From: Paracoccus sp. (in: a-proteobacteria)
Lineage (GTDB): Bacteria > Pseudomonadota > Alphaproteobacteria > Rhodobacterales > Rhodobacteraceae
DNA length: 42,585 bases
Direction: 5' to 3'
Assembly: GCF_030604785.1 (NCBI RefSeq)
Contig: NZ_JAUVVF010000030.1
Span: forward strand, 1-42,585
Both the position numbers and the translations under genes were made by a program. Of this stretch, positions 8,603 to 16,512 are shown in pieces. Below the pieces are notes generated by a model that worked only from the letters and a program-made list of their open reading frames with translations, was not told the DNA's origin and did not search any database. How positions within the stretch are numbered: position 1 is the stretch's first letter; every line of letters begins with the position of its first letter.

Positions 8603-8624
8603 TCGGTCTTCTCCTGTTGGTGAT

Positions 8625-9440
8625 TTATTCGGCCATCGAGGCTGACAGGAACTGGCGCAAACGGTCGGTCTGCGGGTTCCCGAACAGGCTTTCCGGCGGG
8701 CCTTCTTCGCAGATCACGCCCTGATGCAGGAAAAGGACGTGGTCGCTGACATCGGCGGCCAGCCGCATGTCATGGGTGACGATGATCATGGTGCGGTGCT
8801 CGGCGGCCAGATCCTTGATGACGCGCACGACCTCCTGCTGCAGTTCGGGGTCCAGCGCGCTGGTCGGCTCGTCGAACAGCAGCGCGTCGGGCTGCATGCA
8901 GAGCGCGCGTGCGATCGCGGCCCGCTGCTGCTGGCCGCCCGACAATTGCGCAGGCCAGGCATCGGCCTTGTCGCCGATCCCGACCTTGGCCAACAAAGCG
9001 CGGGCGCGGTCCTCTACCACGGCGCGATCCTCGCGCAGCACGCTGACCGGGGCCTCCATGACGTTCTGCAGGATCGTCATGTGGGACCACAGGTTGAACT
9101 GCTGGAACACCATCGACAGGTTCGTGCGCATCCGCGTGACCTGAGCCCGGTCGGCGGGGATGCGGGCGGCGCCCTGCCCCTTCCAGCGCACGGCCTCGCC
9201 CTGGAACAGGATCTCGCCGGACTGGCTGTTCTCCAGCAGGTTGCAGCAGCGCAGAAGCGTGGACTTGCCCGATCCCGAGGACCCGATCAGGCTGATCACA
9301 TGCCCGCGCCGCGCCGTCATCGACACGCCCTTGAGCACCTCGAGCGGGCCATAGGACTTGCGCAGGTCGCGGATCTCGATGACCGGCGCCGCACCGGTTT
9401 CTGGGCCGGGTTCTGAGGAAACGGATTCTGTGTGCATCAT
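8625..9440 (-). CDS. Polar amino-acid ABC transporter, ATP-binding protein (HisP/GlnQ type)
   Basis: Counting from ATG at 9440, this is a 271-residue ABC ATPase with Walker A GSSGSGKS (53-60), Q-loop VFQQFNLWSHMT, signature LSGGQQQR (from 166), Walker B LLFDEP (187-192) and the switch His in IIVTHD. It is first in the minus-strand operon, followed after 22 bases by the binding protein. Several starts are possible (TTG 9458, ATG 9440, ATG 9437). None has a good ribosome site and the family begins near residue 20, so I give the first ATG with reservation. Confidence 0.9.
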   Translation of the reverse strand: MMHTESVSSEPGPETGAAPVIEIRDLRKSYGPLEVLKGVSMTARRGHVISLIGSSGSGKSTLLRCCNLLENSQSGEILFQGEAVRWKGQGAARIPADRAQVTRMRTNLSMVFQQFNLWSHMTILQNVMEAPVSVLREDRAVVEDRARALLAKVGIGDKADAWPAQLSGGQQQRAAIARALCMQPDALLFDEPTSALDPELQQEVVRVIKDLAAEHRTMIIVTHDMRLAADVSDHVLFLHQGVICEEGPPESLFGNPQTDRLRQFLSASMAE

Positions 9441-9487
9441 CCGCACATTGGGCGACAATCGCGCGCCTTTTGCAACGGGGTAGCGCG

Positions 9488-9515
9488 GGCAACCTGCCGA
9501 TAAGGGCAGGTTGCC
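9488..9515 (-). terminator. Strong hairpin between purS and the ABC operon
   Basis: GGCAACCTGCC (9488-9498) pairs perfectly with GGCAGGTTGCC (9505-9515) around a six-base loop, 18 bases past the purS stop. It has no U tract on either strand, so it may act as an attenuator or a message-end stabiliser, not a classical terminator. It separates the pur genes from the amino-acid transporter. Confidence 0.55.
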
Positions 9516-9533
9516 GCAGCGTCAGCCGAAGGG

Positions 9534-9773
9534 TCAGGCAATCTCGATCGAGTATTTCTCGATCACGGTATTGGCCAGCAGCCCCTCGCACATGCGGGCA
9601 ACCTCGGCGCGGGCGGCCTCGGGGTCGGTGCCCGACAGGTCCAGTTCGATCAGCTTGCCCTGGCGTACGCCGGTGACGTCCTTGTGACCCAGCCCGCCAA
9701 GCGCGTGGCGGATCGCCTCGCCCTGCGGATCGAGAACGCCGTCCTTCAGCATGATGGTGACGCGTGCTTTCAT
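9534..9773 (-). CDS. purS: Phosphoribosylformylglycinamidine synthase, PurS subunit
   Basis: The 79-residue protein starts MKARVTIMLKDGVLDPQGEA and contains LGGLGHKDVTGVRQGKLIEL, the canonical PurS sequence. PurS bridges PurL and PurQ in the multi-subunit FGAM synthase of purine synthesis. It starts 11 bases after the purC stop, so the two are co-transcribed. The usual next gene, purQ, is not there: an amino-acid transporter operon follows. The ATG at 9773 is preceded by GGAG. Confidence 0.95.
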   Translation of the reverse strand: MKARVTIMLKDGVLDPQGEAIRHALGGLGHKDVTGVRQGKLIELDLSGTDPEAARAEVARMCEGLLANTVIEKYSIEIA

Positions 9774-9784
9774 GGCGGGGCTCC

Positions 9785-10546
9785 TTAGTTGATCGCGGTC
9801 GGCTTGAGGCTGGTCGTGTTGGCGGGCATCAGGCCCAGACGGCGCGCCACCTCGGTATAGGCATCGGTCAGGTTGCCCAGATCGCGGCGGAAGACGTCCT
9901 TGTCCAGCTTCTGGCCGGTCTTGACGTCCCACAGGCGGCAGCTGTCGGGGCTGATCTCGTCGGCGACGATCAGGCGCATGAAGTCGTTGTCCCAGACGCG
10001 GCCGATCTCGATCTTGAAGTCGATCAGCTTGATGCCCGCGCCGTAGAACACGCCCGACAGGAAGTCGTTGACGCGCAGCGCCAGCGACACGATGTCGTCC
10101 AGATCCTGCTGCGTGGCCCAGCCGAAGGCGATGATGTATTCCTCGCTGACCATCGGATCGCCCAGCTCGTCGTTCTTGAAGCTGTATTCGACGATGGGGC
10201 GCGGCAGCATCGTGCCTTCCTCCAGCCCCAGCCGCTTGGACAGCGAGCCGGCGGCGAAGTTGCGCACGATTACCTCCAGCGGGATGATCTCGACCTGGCG
10301 GATCAGTTGCTCGCGCATGTTCACGCGGCGGATGAAGTGGTTCGGGACGCCGATATTGGTCAGGCCCTGCATGAAGAACTCGGACAGGCGGTTGTTCAGC
10401 ACGCCCTTGCCCTCGATCGTGGCCTTCTTCTGCGCGTTGAAGGCGGTGGCGTCATCCTTGAAATACTGGATGAGCGTGCCCGGCTCGGTGCCTTCGTAAA
10501 GGATCTTGGCCTTGCCTTCGTAAATCTTCTTGCGCCGCGGTGCCAT
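9785..10546 (-). CDS. purC: SAICAR synthetase (phosphoribosylaminoimidazole-succinocarboxamide synthase)
   Basis: The product has 253 residues and starts [19 protein letters not shown]. It ligates aspartate to CAIR in purine synthesis. Recognisable parts are the N-terminal [11 protein letters not shown]-binding segment, [11 protein letters not shown], the family signature [13 protein letters not shown], and DFKIEIG. The frame stays open seven codons upstream to another ATG (10567), but AAGGACGG sits before ATG 10546, and that start matches the family length. It lies divergent from the zeta-inhibitor gene with about 130 bases between them, which must hold both promoters. Confidence 0.96.
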   Translation of the reverse strand: MAPRRKKIYEGKAKILYEGTEPGTLIQYFKDDATAFNAQKKATIEGKGVLNNRLSEFFMQGLTNIGVPNHFIRRVNMREQLIRQVEIIPLEVIVRNFAAGSLSKRLGLEEGTMLPRPIVEYSFKNDELGDPMVSEEYIIAFGWATQQDLDDIVSLALRVNDFLSGVFYGAGIKLIDFKIEIGRVWDNDFMRLIVADEISPDSCRLWDVKTGQKLDKDVFRRDLGNLTDAYTEVARRLGLMPANTTSLKPTAIN

Positions 10547-10679
10547 CAGCCGACCGTCCTTTCGCATGTCCCCAAAGTGGCGCCTTATCCCAGAATGCCC
10601 TGCTTGGGCAATACAGGAGGCTTGAAGGCGTCGTGGCGCGGGGGCATATCTTCTGCAGCACAGAAGCAGGAGGGTTCAG

Positions 10680-10994
10680 ATGTCCACGTTCGACGACCGG
10701 GAACGCGCCTACGAGGCGAAATTCGCCCATGACGCCGATTTGCGCTTCAAGGCCGAGGCACGCCGGAACCGCCTGCTGGGCGAATGGGCGGCAGGGCTCC
10801 TGGGCAAGACGGGCGACGATGCGCGCGCCTATGCCATGAGCGTGGTCAGCGCCGATTTCGACGAGCCGGGCGAGGAAGACGTCTTCCGGAAGGTCGAGGC
10901 CGACCTGACCGGCCATGCCGATGCCGCGACCATCCGCGCCAAGATGGCCGAGCTGATGGACGAGGCCCGCCGCCAGGTGATCGAGGAAAGCTGA
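10680..10994 (+). CDS. F1FO-ATPase inhibitor, zeta subunit (DUF1476)
   Basis: This 104-residue, highly helical, charged protein starts MSTFDDRERAYEAKFAHDAD and continues RRNRLLGEWAAGLLGKTGDD, the DUF1476 signature. In Paracoccus denitrificans the homologous zeta subunit binds F1 and stops ATP hydrolysis, with an N-terminal inhibitory segment. The N-terminal inhibitory region and the four-helix core are both intact here. It is monocistronic, has a strong ribosome site (AGGAGG, six bases before the ATG) and ends in an intrinsic terminator. It is not near atp genes in this window, which is usual for the family. Family call firm; inhibition here is inferred from the relative. Confidence 0.9.
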   Translation: MSTFDDRERAYEAKFAHDADLRFKAEARRNRLLGEWAAGLLGKTGDDARAYAMSVVSADFDEPGEEDVFRKVEADLTGHADAATIRAKMAELMDEARRQVIEES

Positions 10995-11015
10995 GGCGGG
11001 CGCGACCCGCATCGG

Positions 11016-11044
11016 AAAAAGGGGCCCGCCGCGGCCCCTTTTTT
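11016..11044 (+). terminator. Rho-independent terminator after the zeta-inhibitor gene
   Basis: AAAAAGGGGCC (11016-11026) pairs with GGCCCCTTTTT (11033-11043) around CGCCGC and ends in a run of six T. It is 22 bases past the stop codon. Confidence 0.9.
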
Positions 11045-11178
11045 CATGGCGGGGCCCCTGCCCCGACGCGTGAAACTGCCGCAGGGGCAGACGAATATCA
11101 GCTTCGATGATGCTTCCCTTTTCAGCAGGCTGCTTCTAACTTGCCGGCAGGACAATGTTCCAACTGGGAGTCTACAGA

Positions 11179-12363
11179 ATGAAAAAGCTTCTCCTCGCAT
11201 CCGCCGCCGGTGCGCTGATCGCCGGTGCGGCCGGTGCGGAAGACATCAAGATGGGCATCTCGCTCGGCTTCACCGGGCCTCTGGAATCGATGTCGCCCGC
11301 GATGGCATCGGGCGCTGAGATGGCGATGAAGGAAGTGTCGGATTCGGGCCTGCTGCTGGGCGGCGCCACCGTCGTTCCGGTCCGCGGTGATTCGACCTGC
11401 ATCGACGCCGCCGCCGCCACCGCGACGGTCGAGCGCCTGATCACGGCCGAAGGCGTGCGCGGCATCGTCGGCGGCATGTGCTCGGGCGAGACTATCGCCT
11501 CGCTGGAGAACGTCGCCAAGGCGAACGGGATCGTGATGATCTCGCCCTCGGCCACCTCGCCCGCCCTCTCGACGATCGAGGATGACGGCCTGTTCTTCCG
11601 CACCGCGCCCTCGGATGCGCGTCAGGGCCAGGTCATGGCCGAGATCATCATGGAACGCGGCCTGAACAGCGTCGCCGTGACCTATACCAACAACGATTAC
11701 GGCAAGGGCCTGGCCGACAGCTTCGCGGCGGCCTTCCAGGAGGCGGGCGGCACCGTCACCGTGAACGCGCCCCACGACGACGGCAAGGCCGACTATTCGG
11801 CCGAGGTCGCGGCACTGGCCGCAGCGGGCGGCGACGCGCTGGTCGTGGCGGGCTATGTCGATCAGGGCGGCTCGGGCGTGGTGCGCGCCGCGCTGGACAC
11901 CGGCGCCTTTGAAACCTTCGTCTTCCCCGACGGCATGGTCGGCGGCGCGCTGGAAAGCAATTTCGGCGCCGAGATCAACGGCAGCTTCGGCCAGAACCCC
12001 GCCGCCGAGGGCGAGGGCCGCGACCTGTTCCTGGCCATGGCCGAGGAAGCCGGTTTCGACGGCACCGGCGTCTATTCGGGCGAGGCCTATGACGCGGCGG
12101 CTCTGATGCTTCTGGCGATGGCCAAGGCGGGCAGCAGCGACCCGGCCGAGTACAAGAACCACATCATGGACGTGGCCAACGCCCCCGGCGAGCCGATCCT
12201 GCCGGGTGAGCTGGCCAAGGCGCTGGAAATCATTGCGGGCGGCGGCGAGGTCGATTATGTCGGCGCGACCGCGGTCGAGCTGATCGGCGCGGGCGAGGCT
12301 GGCGGCAGCTTCCGCGAGATCGAGATCAAGGACGGCAGGATCGAGACGATCGGCTTCCGCTGA
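11179..12363 (+). CDS. Branched-chain amino-acid (Liv-type) ABC transporter, periplasmic binding protein
   Basis: This 394-residue precursor has a signal peptide (MKKLLLASAAGALIAGAAGA) and the mature start EDIKMGISLGFTGPLESMSP, typical of family-1 type (LivJ/LivK, Peripla_BP_6) binding proteins. VTYTNNDYGKGLADSF, VAGYVDQGGSGVVRAA and YDAAALMLLAMAKAG follow the family. An ATG 24 bases upstream is in frame, but GGGAG before 11179 and the signal peptide fix the start here. It leads the liv-type operon and is followed by a terminator-like stem that probably leaves the downstream genes less expressed. The ligand could be a branched-chain amino acid or an amide/urea-like compound. Confidence 0.92.
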   Translation: MKKLLLASAAGALIAGAAGAEDIKMGISLGFTGPLESMSPAMASGAEMAMKEVSDSGLLLGGATVVPVRGDSTCIDAAAATATVERLITAEGVRGIVGGMCSGETIASLENVAKANGIVMISPSATSPALSTIEDDGLFFRTAPSDARQGQVMAEIIMERGLNSVAVTYTNNDYGKGLADSFAAAFQEAGGTVTVNAPHDDGKADYSAEVAALAAAGGDALVVAGYVDQGGSGVVRAALDTGAFETFVFPDGMVGGALESNFGAEINGSFGQNPAAEGEGRDLFLAMAEEAGFDGTGVYSGEAYDAAALMLLAMAKAGSSDPAEYKNHIMDVANAPGEPILPGELAKALEIIAGGGEVDYVGATAVELIGAGEAGGSFREIEIKDGRIETIGFR

Positions 12364-12381
12364 TCCTTCGGGAACCTGACG

Positions 12382-12414
12382 GGCCCGGCACCCTTCGCGG
12401 TGCCGGGCCATTTT
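12382..12414 (+). terminator. Terminator or attenuator between binding protein and ABC genes
   Basis: GGCCCGGCACC (12382-12392) pairs with GGTGCCGGGCC (12399-12409) around CTTCGC and is followed by ATTTT. It sits 18 bases past the binding-protein stop and 64 before the next gene. Partial read-through would explain high binding-protein and low permease output. Confidence 0.82.
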
Positions 12415-12477
12415 GCAATCATACGAGCCGCGAACACGGCCGGCTTTCTCCCGCAAGGGACAACAGGGAAGCGAAAC

Positions 12478-13257
12478 ATGATCAGGGTCGAGGACCTTCA
12501 CAGACATTTCGGCGGCTTTCGCGCCGTGGACGGTGCCAGCCTGACGATCGAGACCGGCTCGATCACCGGGCTGATCGGGCCGAACGGCGCGGGCAAATCG
12601 ACGCTGTTCAACGTCATCGCGGGGGTCTTGCCGCCCACATCGGGCCGCGTCTTCATGGATGGCGAGGACATTACCGGCCTGCCCCCGCACGAGCTGTTCC
12701 ACAAAGGCCTTCTGCGGACCTTCCAGCTGGCGCATGAATTCGCCTCGATGACGGTGCGCGAGAACCTGATGATGGTTCCGGGCGGCCAGTCGGGCGAGAC
12801 GATCTGGAAGACCTGGTTCCAGCGCGGCCGCATCGCCGCCGAGGAACGTGCCCTGCGGAAAAAGGCCGACGAGGTGCTGGACTTCCTGACCATCCGCCAT
12901 CTGGCGGACGAACTGGCGGGGAACCTGTCGGGCGGGCAGAAGAAGCTGTTGGAACTGGGCCGCACGATGATGGTGGACGCCAAGATCGTGTTCCTGGACG
13001 AGGTCGGCGCGGGCGTGAACCGCACGCTGCTGATGACCATCGCCGACGCGATCATCCGGCTGAACAAGGAACGCGGCTACACCTTCTGCGTGATCGAGCA
13101 TGACATGGACTTCATCGGCAAGCTCTGCGACCCGGTCATCGTCATGGCCGAGGGGCATGTGCTGGCCAGGGGCAGCGCCGCCGACATCATGCAGAACGAG
13201 GCCGTGATCGAGGCCTATCTGGGCACCGGCCTCAAGAACAAGGACATGGTGGGATGA
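12478..13257 (+). CDS. livG: Liv-type ABC transporter ATP-binding protein (LivG)
   Basis: The 259-residue ATPase has Walker A GPNGAGKS (34-41), a LivG-type Q-loop (LLRTFQLAHEFASMTVRENL), signature LSGGQKKLLELGR (from 150) and switch His in VIEHDMDFIG. After the Walker B Asp-Glu (D174, E175) it reads VGAGVN, where most LivG proteins have PAAGMN: the D-loop proline is replaced by Val. The catalytic Glu is kept, so activity is expected. ATG 12478 is the first start after the hairpin. Its stop overlaps the next gene's ATG (ATGA). Confidence 0.92.
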   Translation: MIRVEDLHRHFGGFRAVDGASLTIETGSITGLIGPNGAGKSTLFNVIAGVLPPTSGRVFMDGEDITGLPPHELFHKGLLRTFQLAHEFASMTVRENLMMVPGGQSGETIWKTWFQRGRIAAEERALRKKADEVLDFLTIRHLADELAGNLSGGQKKLLELGRTMMVDAKIVFLDEVGAGVNRTLLMTIADAIIRLNKERGYTFCVIEHDMDFIGKLCDPVIVMAEGHVLARGSAADIMQNEAVIEAYLGTGLKNKDMVG

Positions 13258-14087
13258 GCGATCAGGACGCAGTTTTCGGCAATCGCGGCAACCGCGACCT
13301 GTCGGTCGTGAACCCCAGGGGCCGCGGCATGATCGACGGCACCCGCCGTTCCGGCCCCGTGGGCGAAGGTCGCCCCGGCGATCCCTTCCTGATCGGCGAG
13401 AACATGACCGGCGGCTACGGCAAGGGCGCGGACATCCTGCACAATTGCACCATCGCCGTGGAACAGGGCCAGATCGCCGTGATCGTCGGCCCGAACGGCG
13501 CGGGCAAATCCACCGCCATGAAGGCCGTCTTCGGCATGCTGAACCTGCGCCAAGGCAGCGTGCGGCTGGGCGGGCGCGACATCACCGCACTGAACCCGCA
13601 GGACCGGGTGAAGGCGGGCATGGGCTTCGTGCCGCAGGTGAACAACATCTTCCCCTCGATGAGCGTGGAAGAGAACCTCGAGATGGGTGCCTATATCCGC
13701 AAGGACGACATCCGCGCCACGATGGAACAGGTCTACGAGCTGTTCCCCGCCGTGGCCGCCAAGCGCAAGCAGGCGGCGGGCGAATTGTCGGGCGGCCAGC
13801 GCCAGCAGGTCGCGGTGGGCCGGGCGCTGATGACCCAGCCCTCGGTCCTGATGCTGGACGAGCCCACGGCGGGCGTCAGCCCCATCGTCATGGACGAGCT
13901 TTTCGACCGGATCATCGCCATCGCGCGCGGCGGCCTGCCGGTGCTGATGGTGGAACAGAATGCGCGTCAGGCGATGATGATCGCCGACAAGGCCTATGTG
14001 CTGGTGCAGGGCGCGAATGCGCATACGGGCACCGGAAAGGAACTGATGCAGAACGACGAGGTGCGCCGCACCTTCCTGGGGGGCTGA
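13254..14087 (+). CDS. livF: Liv-type ABC transporter ATP-binding protein (LivF)
   Basis: The 277-residue ATPase has Walker A GPNGAGKS (79-86), signature ELSGGQRQQVAVGRA, Walker B LMLDEPTAG and switch region VLMVEQNARQAM, as in LivF. Its first 44 residues (MSDQDAVFGNRGNRDLSVVN onwards), rich in Gly and Arg, lie before the usual LivF start and match no domain I know. The ATGA overlap with livG supports the early start. An internal ATG (residue 51, just before the first strand) is the alternative. It pairs with LivG in the transporter. Confidence 0.92.
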   Translation: MSDQDAVFGNRGNRDLSVVNPRGRGMIDGTRRSGPVGEGRPGDPFLIGENMTGGYGKGADILHNCTIAVEQGQIAVIVGPNGAGKSTAMKAVFGMLNLRQGSVRLGGRDITALNPQDRVKAGMGFVPQVNNIFPSMSVEENLEMGAYIRKDDIRATMEQVYELFPAVAAKRKQAAGELSGGQRQQVAVGRALMTQPSVLMLDEPTAGVSPIVMDELFDRIIAIARGGLPVLMVEQNARQAMMIADKAYVLVQGANAHTGTGKELMQNDEVRRTFLGG

Positions 14088-14090
14088 GCC

Positions 14091-15104
14091 ATGGACATCC
14101 TGAACGGCCTCGTGGTCTTTCTGAACTTCGTGTTCATCCCCGCCGCCGCCTATGGCGCGCAGCTTGCGCTTGGCGCGCTTGGCGTGACGCTGATCTACGG
14201 CATCCTGCGCTTTTCCAACTTTGCGCATGGCGACACGATGGCCTTCGGAACGGCCATCGTGATCCTGCTGACCTGGGGGCTTCAGGCGCTTGGCGTCTCG
14301 ATCTTCCCGCTGCCGACCGCGCTTCTGGCGCTGCCCTTGGCCATCGCGCTGACGGCGCTGCTGGTCCTGGGCACGGACCGCGCGGTCTATCGCTTCTACC
14401 GCAAGCAGAAGGCCGCGCCGATCATCTTCGTGATGGCCTCGGTCGGGGTGATGTTCGTCATGAACGGCCTGACGCGCCTGCTGATCGGGGTGAACGAACA
14501 GCGCTTCGACGACGGCGCGCGCTTCCTGATCGATGTCCGCACCTTCCGCGAGATGACCGGCCTGGCCGAGGGTCTGGCGCTGCGCTCGACCCAGGCGCTG
14601 ACGGTGGTGCTGGCCTTCGCGGTGATGGTGGCGTTGTTCTGGTTCCTGAACCGCACGCGGTCGGGCAAGGCGATGCGCGCCTATTCCGACAACGAGGATC
14701 TTGCGCTGCTGTCGGGGATCGACCCCGAACGCGTCGTGCGCCTGACCTGGATCATCGCGGCGGGGCTGATGGTGATCGCGGGCACGCTCTATGGTCTGGA
14801 CAAGTCGTTCCGGCCCTTCAACTACTTCCAGATCCTGCTGCCGATCTTCGCGGCCGCCATCGTGGGGGGCCTCGGCAACCCGCTCGGCGCCATCGCGGGC
14901 GGGTTCCTCGTGGCCTTTTCCGAGGTCGCGGTGACCTACCCCTGGGTGCGCGTGGTCGGCTACATCGCGCCTTGGTATGATCCGGGCCAGGGCAACCTGA
15001 TGCAGCTTCTGGGCACCGAATACAAATTCGCCGTCAGCTTCGTGATTCTGATCGTGGTGCTGCTGTTCAAGCCGACGGGCCTGTTCCGCGGCAAGTCGGT
15101 CTGA
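14091..15104 (+). CDS. livH: Liv-type ABC transporter permease (LivH)
   Basis: The 337-residue inner-membrane permease has around eight hydrophobic segments. AQLALGALGVTLIYGILRFSN near the start and GLGNPLGAIAGGFL (about residues 260-275) are characteristic of LivH. The EAA-like loop is KAMRAYSDNEDLALLSGIDP. It follows livF by three bases and precedes livM by 13, so it is part of the operon. It is slightly longer than E. coli LivH (308), mainly in loops. Confidence 0.92.
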   Translation: MDILNGLVVFLNFVFIPAAAYGAQLALGALGVTLIYGILRFSNFAHGDTMAFGTAIVILLTWGLQALGVSIFPLPTALLALPLAIALTALLVLGTDRAVYRFYRKQKAAPIIFVMASVGVMFVMNGLTRLLIGVNEQRFDDGARFLIDVRTFREMTGLAEGLALRSTQALTVVLAFAVMVALFWFLNRTRSGKAMRAYSDNEDLALLSGIDPERVVRLTWIIAAGLMVIAGTLYGLDKSFRPFNYFQILLPIFAAAIVGGLGNPLGAIAGGFLVAFSEVAVTYPWVRVVGYIAPWYDPGQGNLMQLLGTEYKFAVSFVILIVVLLFKPTGLFRGKSV

Positions 15105-15117
15105 GGAGGGGTTCATC

Positions 15118-16449
15118 ATGGCAACAAACCGTCAAGCCGCAGCCTCCAGCCCCTGGCGCGCACCGATCGTGCTGGCGATCCTGGCCGTGCTGTTCGTGCT
15201 GGAGGGCACGGTCCGCAACGGCATGTTCTCGGGCAGCTGGAACACCGCGCTCGCGATCCTGAACATGGGGCTCATCTCGGCGATCGTGGCGCTTGGGGTG
15301 AACATGCAATGGGGCTATGCGGGCCTCTTCAACGTGGGCGTCGTGGGCTTTCTGGCCGTGGGCGGCCTGGCCCCGGTGCTGGTCTCGCTGCCCCCGGTCG
15401 AGGGCGCGTGGGATGCGGGCGGGCCGCGCCTGATCCTGTCGCTGCTGGTGGGCCTGGGCGTGCTGGCCGCCGCGAAGATCGTCTATACCCGCTGGCGCAA
15501 GGGCTGGCTGGTCGCGCTGGTGCTGATCGCAGGTTTCTTCCTCTTCCGCCACCTGTTCGATCCTGCCGTCGTCGCGATCGAGGCCAACAACCCCGCCCGC
15601 CACGGCAATATCGGCGGCCTCGGCATGCCGATCCTGACCTCGTGGCTGGTGGGCGGCCTCTTCGCCGCCGCCGCCGCCTGGGCGATCGGCAAGGTCGCGC
15701 TTGGGCTGCGGTCGGATTATCTGGCCATCGCCACGCTCGGCATCGGCGAGATCATCGTCGCCGTCCTGCGCAACGAGGAATGGCTGGCACGCGGCGTGAT
15801 GAACGTCACCTCGATCCCGCGTCCCGTCGCCTACGAGATCGACCTGCAACGCAATCCCGATTTCGCGGAGTTCGCGGCCGGCTGGGGCCTGCCCGTGGCC
15901 GAGGCGTCTGGGATCTGGGTCAAGCTCAGCTACATGTCGCTGTTCCTCGTGGTGCTGCTGGCCATCATGCTGCTGGCCGAACTGGCGCTGAAATCGCCCT
16001 GGGGCCGCATGATGCGCGCGATCCGCGACAACGAGACCGCGGCCGAGGCGATGGGCAAGAACGTCACCGGGCGTCATCTTCAGGTCTTCATCCTGGGCTC
16101 GGCGGTGATCGGCATCGCAGGGGCGATGATGGTGACGCTGGACGGGCTTCTGGCGCCGACCAGCTACAACCCGCTGCGCTACACCTTCCTGATCTGGGTG
16201 ATGGTGATCGTCGGCGGGTCGGGCAACAATTGGGGCGCGGTGCTGGGCGCGGTGCTGATCTGGTTCCTGTGGATCAAGGCCGAGGTCTGGGGCCCGGCGC
16301 TGATCGGCCTCCTGACCGGGCCGATGGCCGATGGTCCGCTCAAGGCGCATCTGCTGGAAAGCGCGCCGCATATGCGCTTCATCGCGATGGGGGCGGTGCT
16401 GCTGCTGGTCTTGCGCTTCGCTCCGCGCGGGCTGGTGCCCGAACGCTGA
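15118..16449 (+). CDS. livM: Liv-type ABC transporter permease (LivM)
   Basis: The 443-residue inner-membrane permease is the partner of LivH. Family marks are NMQWGYAGLFNVGVVGFLAV, LRSDYLAIATLGIGEII, and the ATPase-contact loop MMRAIRDNETAAEAMGKNV. A hydrophobic stretch at about residues 100-150 (ARWRK... region, KGWLVALVLIAGFFLFRHLF) adds a helix between the first and second conserved blocks. It is the last gene of the operon and is followed by a symmetrical terminator shared with the convergent apbE gene. Confidence 0.92.
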   Translation: MATNRQAAASSPWRAPIVLAILAVLFVLEGTVRNGMFSGSWNTALAILNMGLISAIVALGVNMQWGYAGLFNVGVVGFLAVGGLAPVLVSLPPVEGAWDAGGPRLILSLLVGLGVLAAAKIVYTRWRKGWLVALVLIAGFFLFRHLFDPAVVAIEANNPARHGNIGGLGMPILTSWLVGGLFAAAAAWAIGKVALGLRSDYLAIATLGIGEIIVAVLRNEEWLARGVMNVTSIPRPVAYEIDLQRNPDFAEFAAGWGLPVAEASGIWVKLSYMSLFLVVLLAIMLLAELALKSPWGRMMRAIRDNETAAEAMGKNVTGRHLQVFILGSAVIGIAGAMMVTLDGLLAPTSYNPLRYTFLIWVMVIVGGSGNNWGAVLGAVLIWFLWIKAEVWGPALIGLLTGPMADGPLKAHLLESAPHMRFIAMGAVLLLVLRFAPRGLVPER

Positions 16450-16464
16450 CCGCAACGCGGATCG

Positions 16465-16492
16465 AAAAAGGGGGCGCCATGGCGCCCCCTTT
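16465..16492 (+). terminator. Bidirectional terminator between livM and apbE
   Basis: AAAGGGGGCGCC ATGGCGCCCCCTTT is a near-perfect palindrome with A and T runs on its two sides, so it can end transcription from livM on the plus strand and from the convergent apbE gene on the minus strand. Confidence 0.85.
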
Positions 16493-16512
16493 CATATGCG
16501 GACCTTGACCTT

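Noticed and set aside
11122..13158. A 678-codon minus-strand open frame opposite the liv genes
   Set aside because: It is the antisense shadow of the binding-protein and livG genes: high-GC codons with few stops, rich in His, Gln, Arg and Ala, and with no family motifs.
13215..15119. A 634-codon minus-strand open frame opposite livF and livH
   Set aside because: Same cause: composition shows a shadow frame, and both plus-strand genes have clear family motifs.
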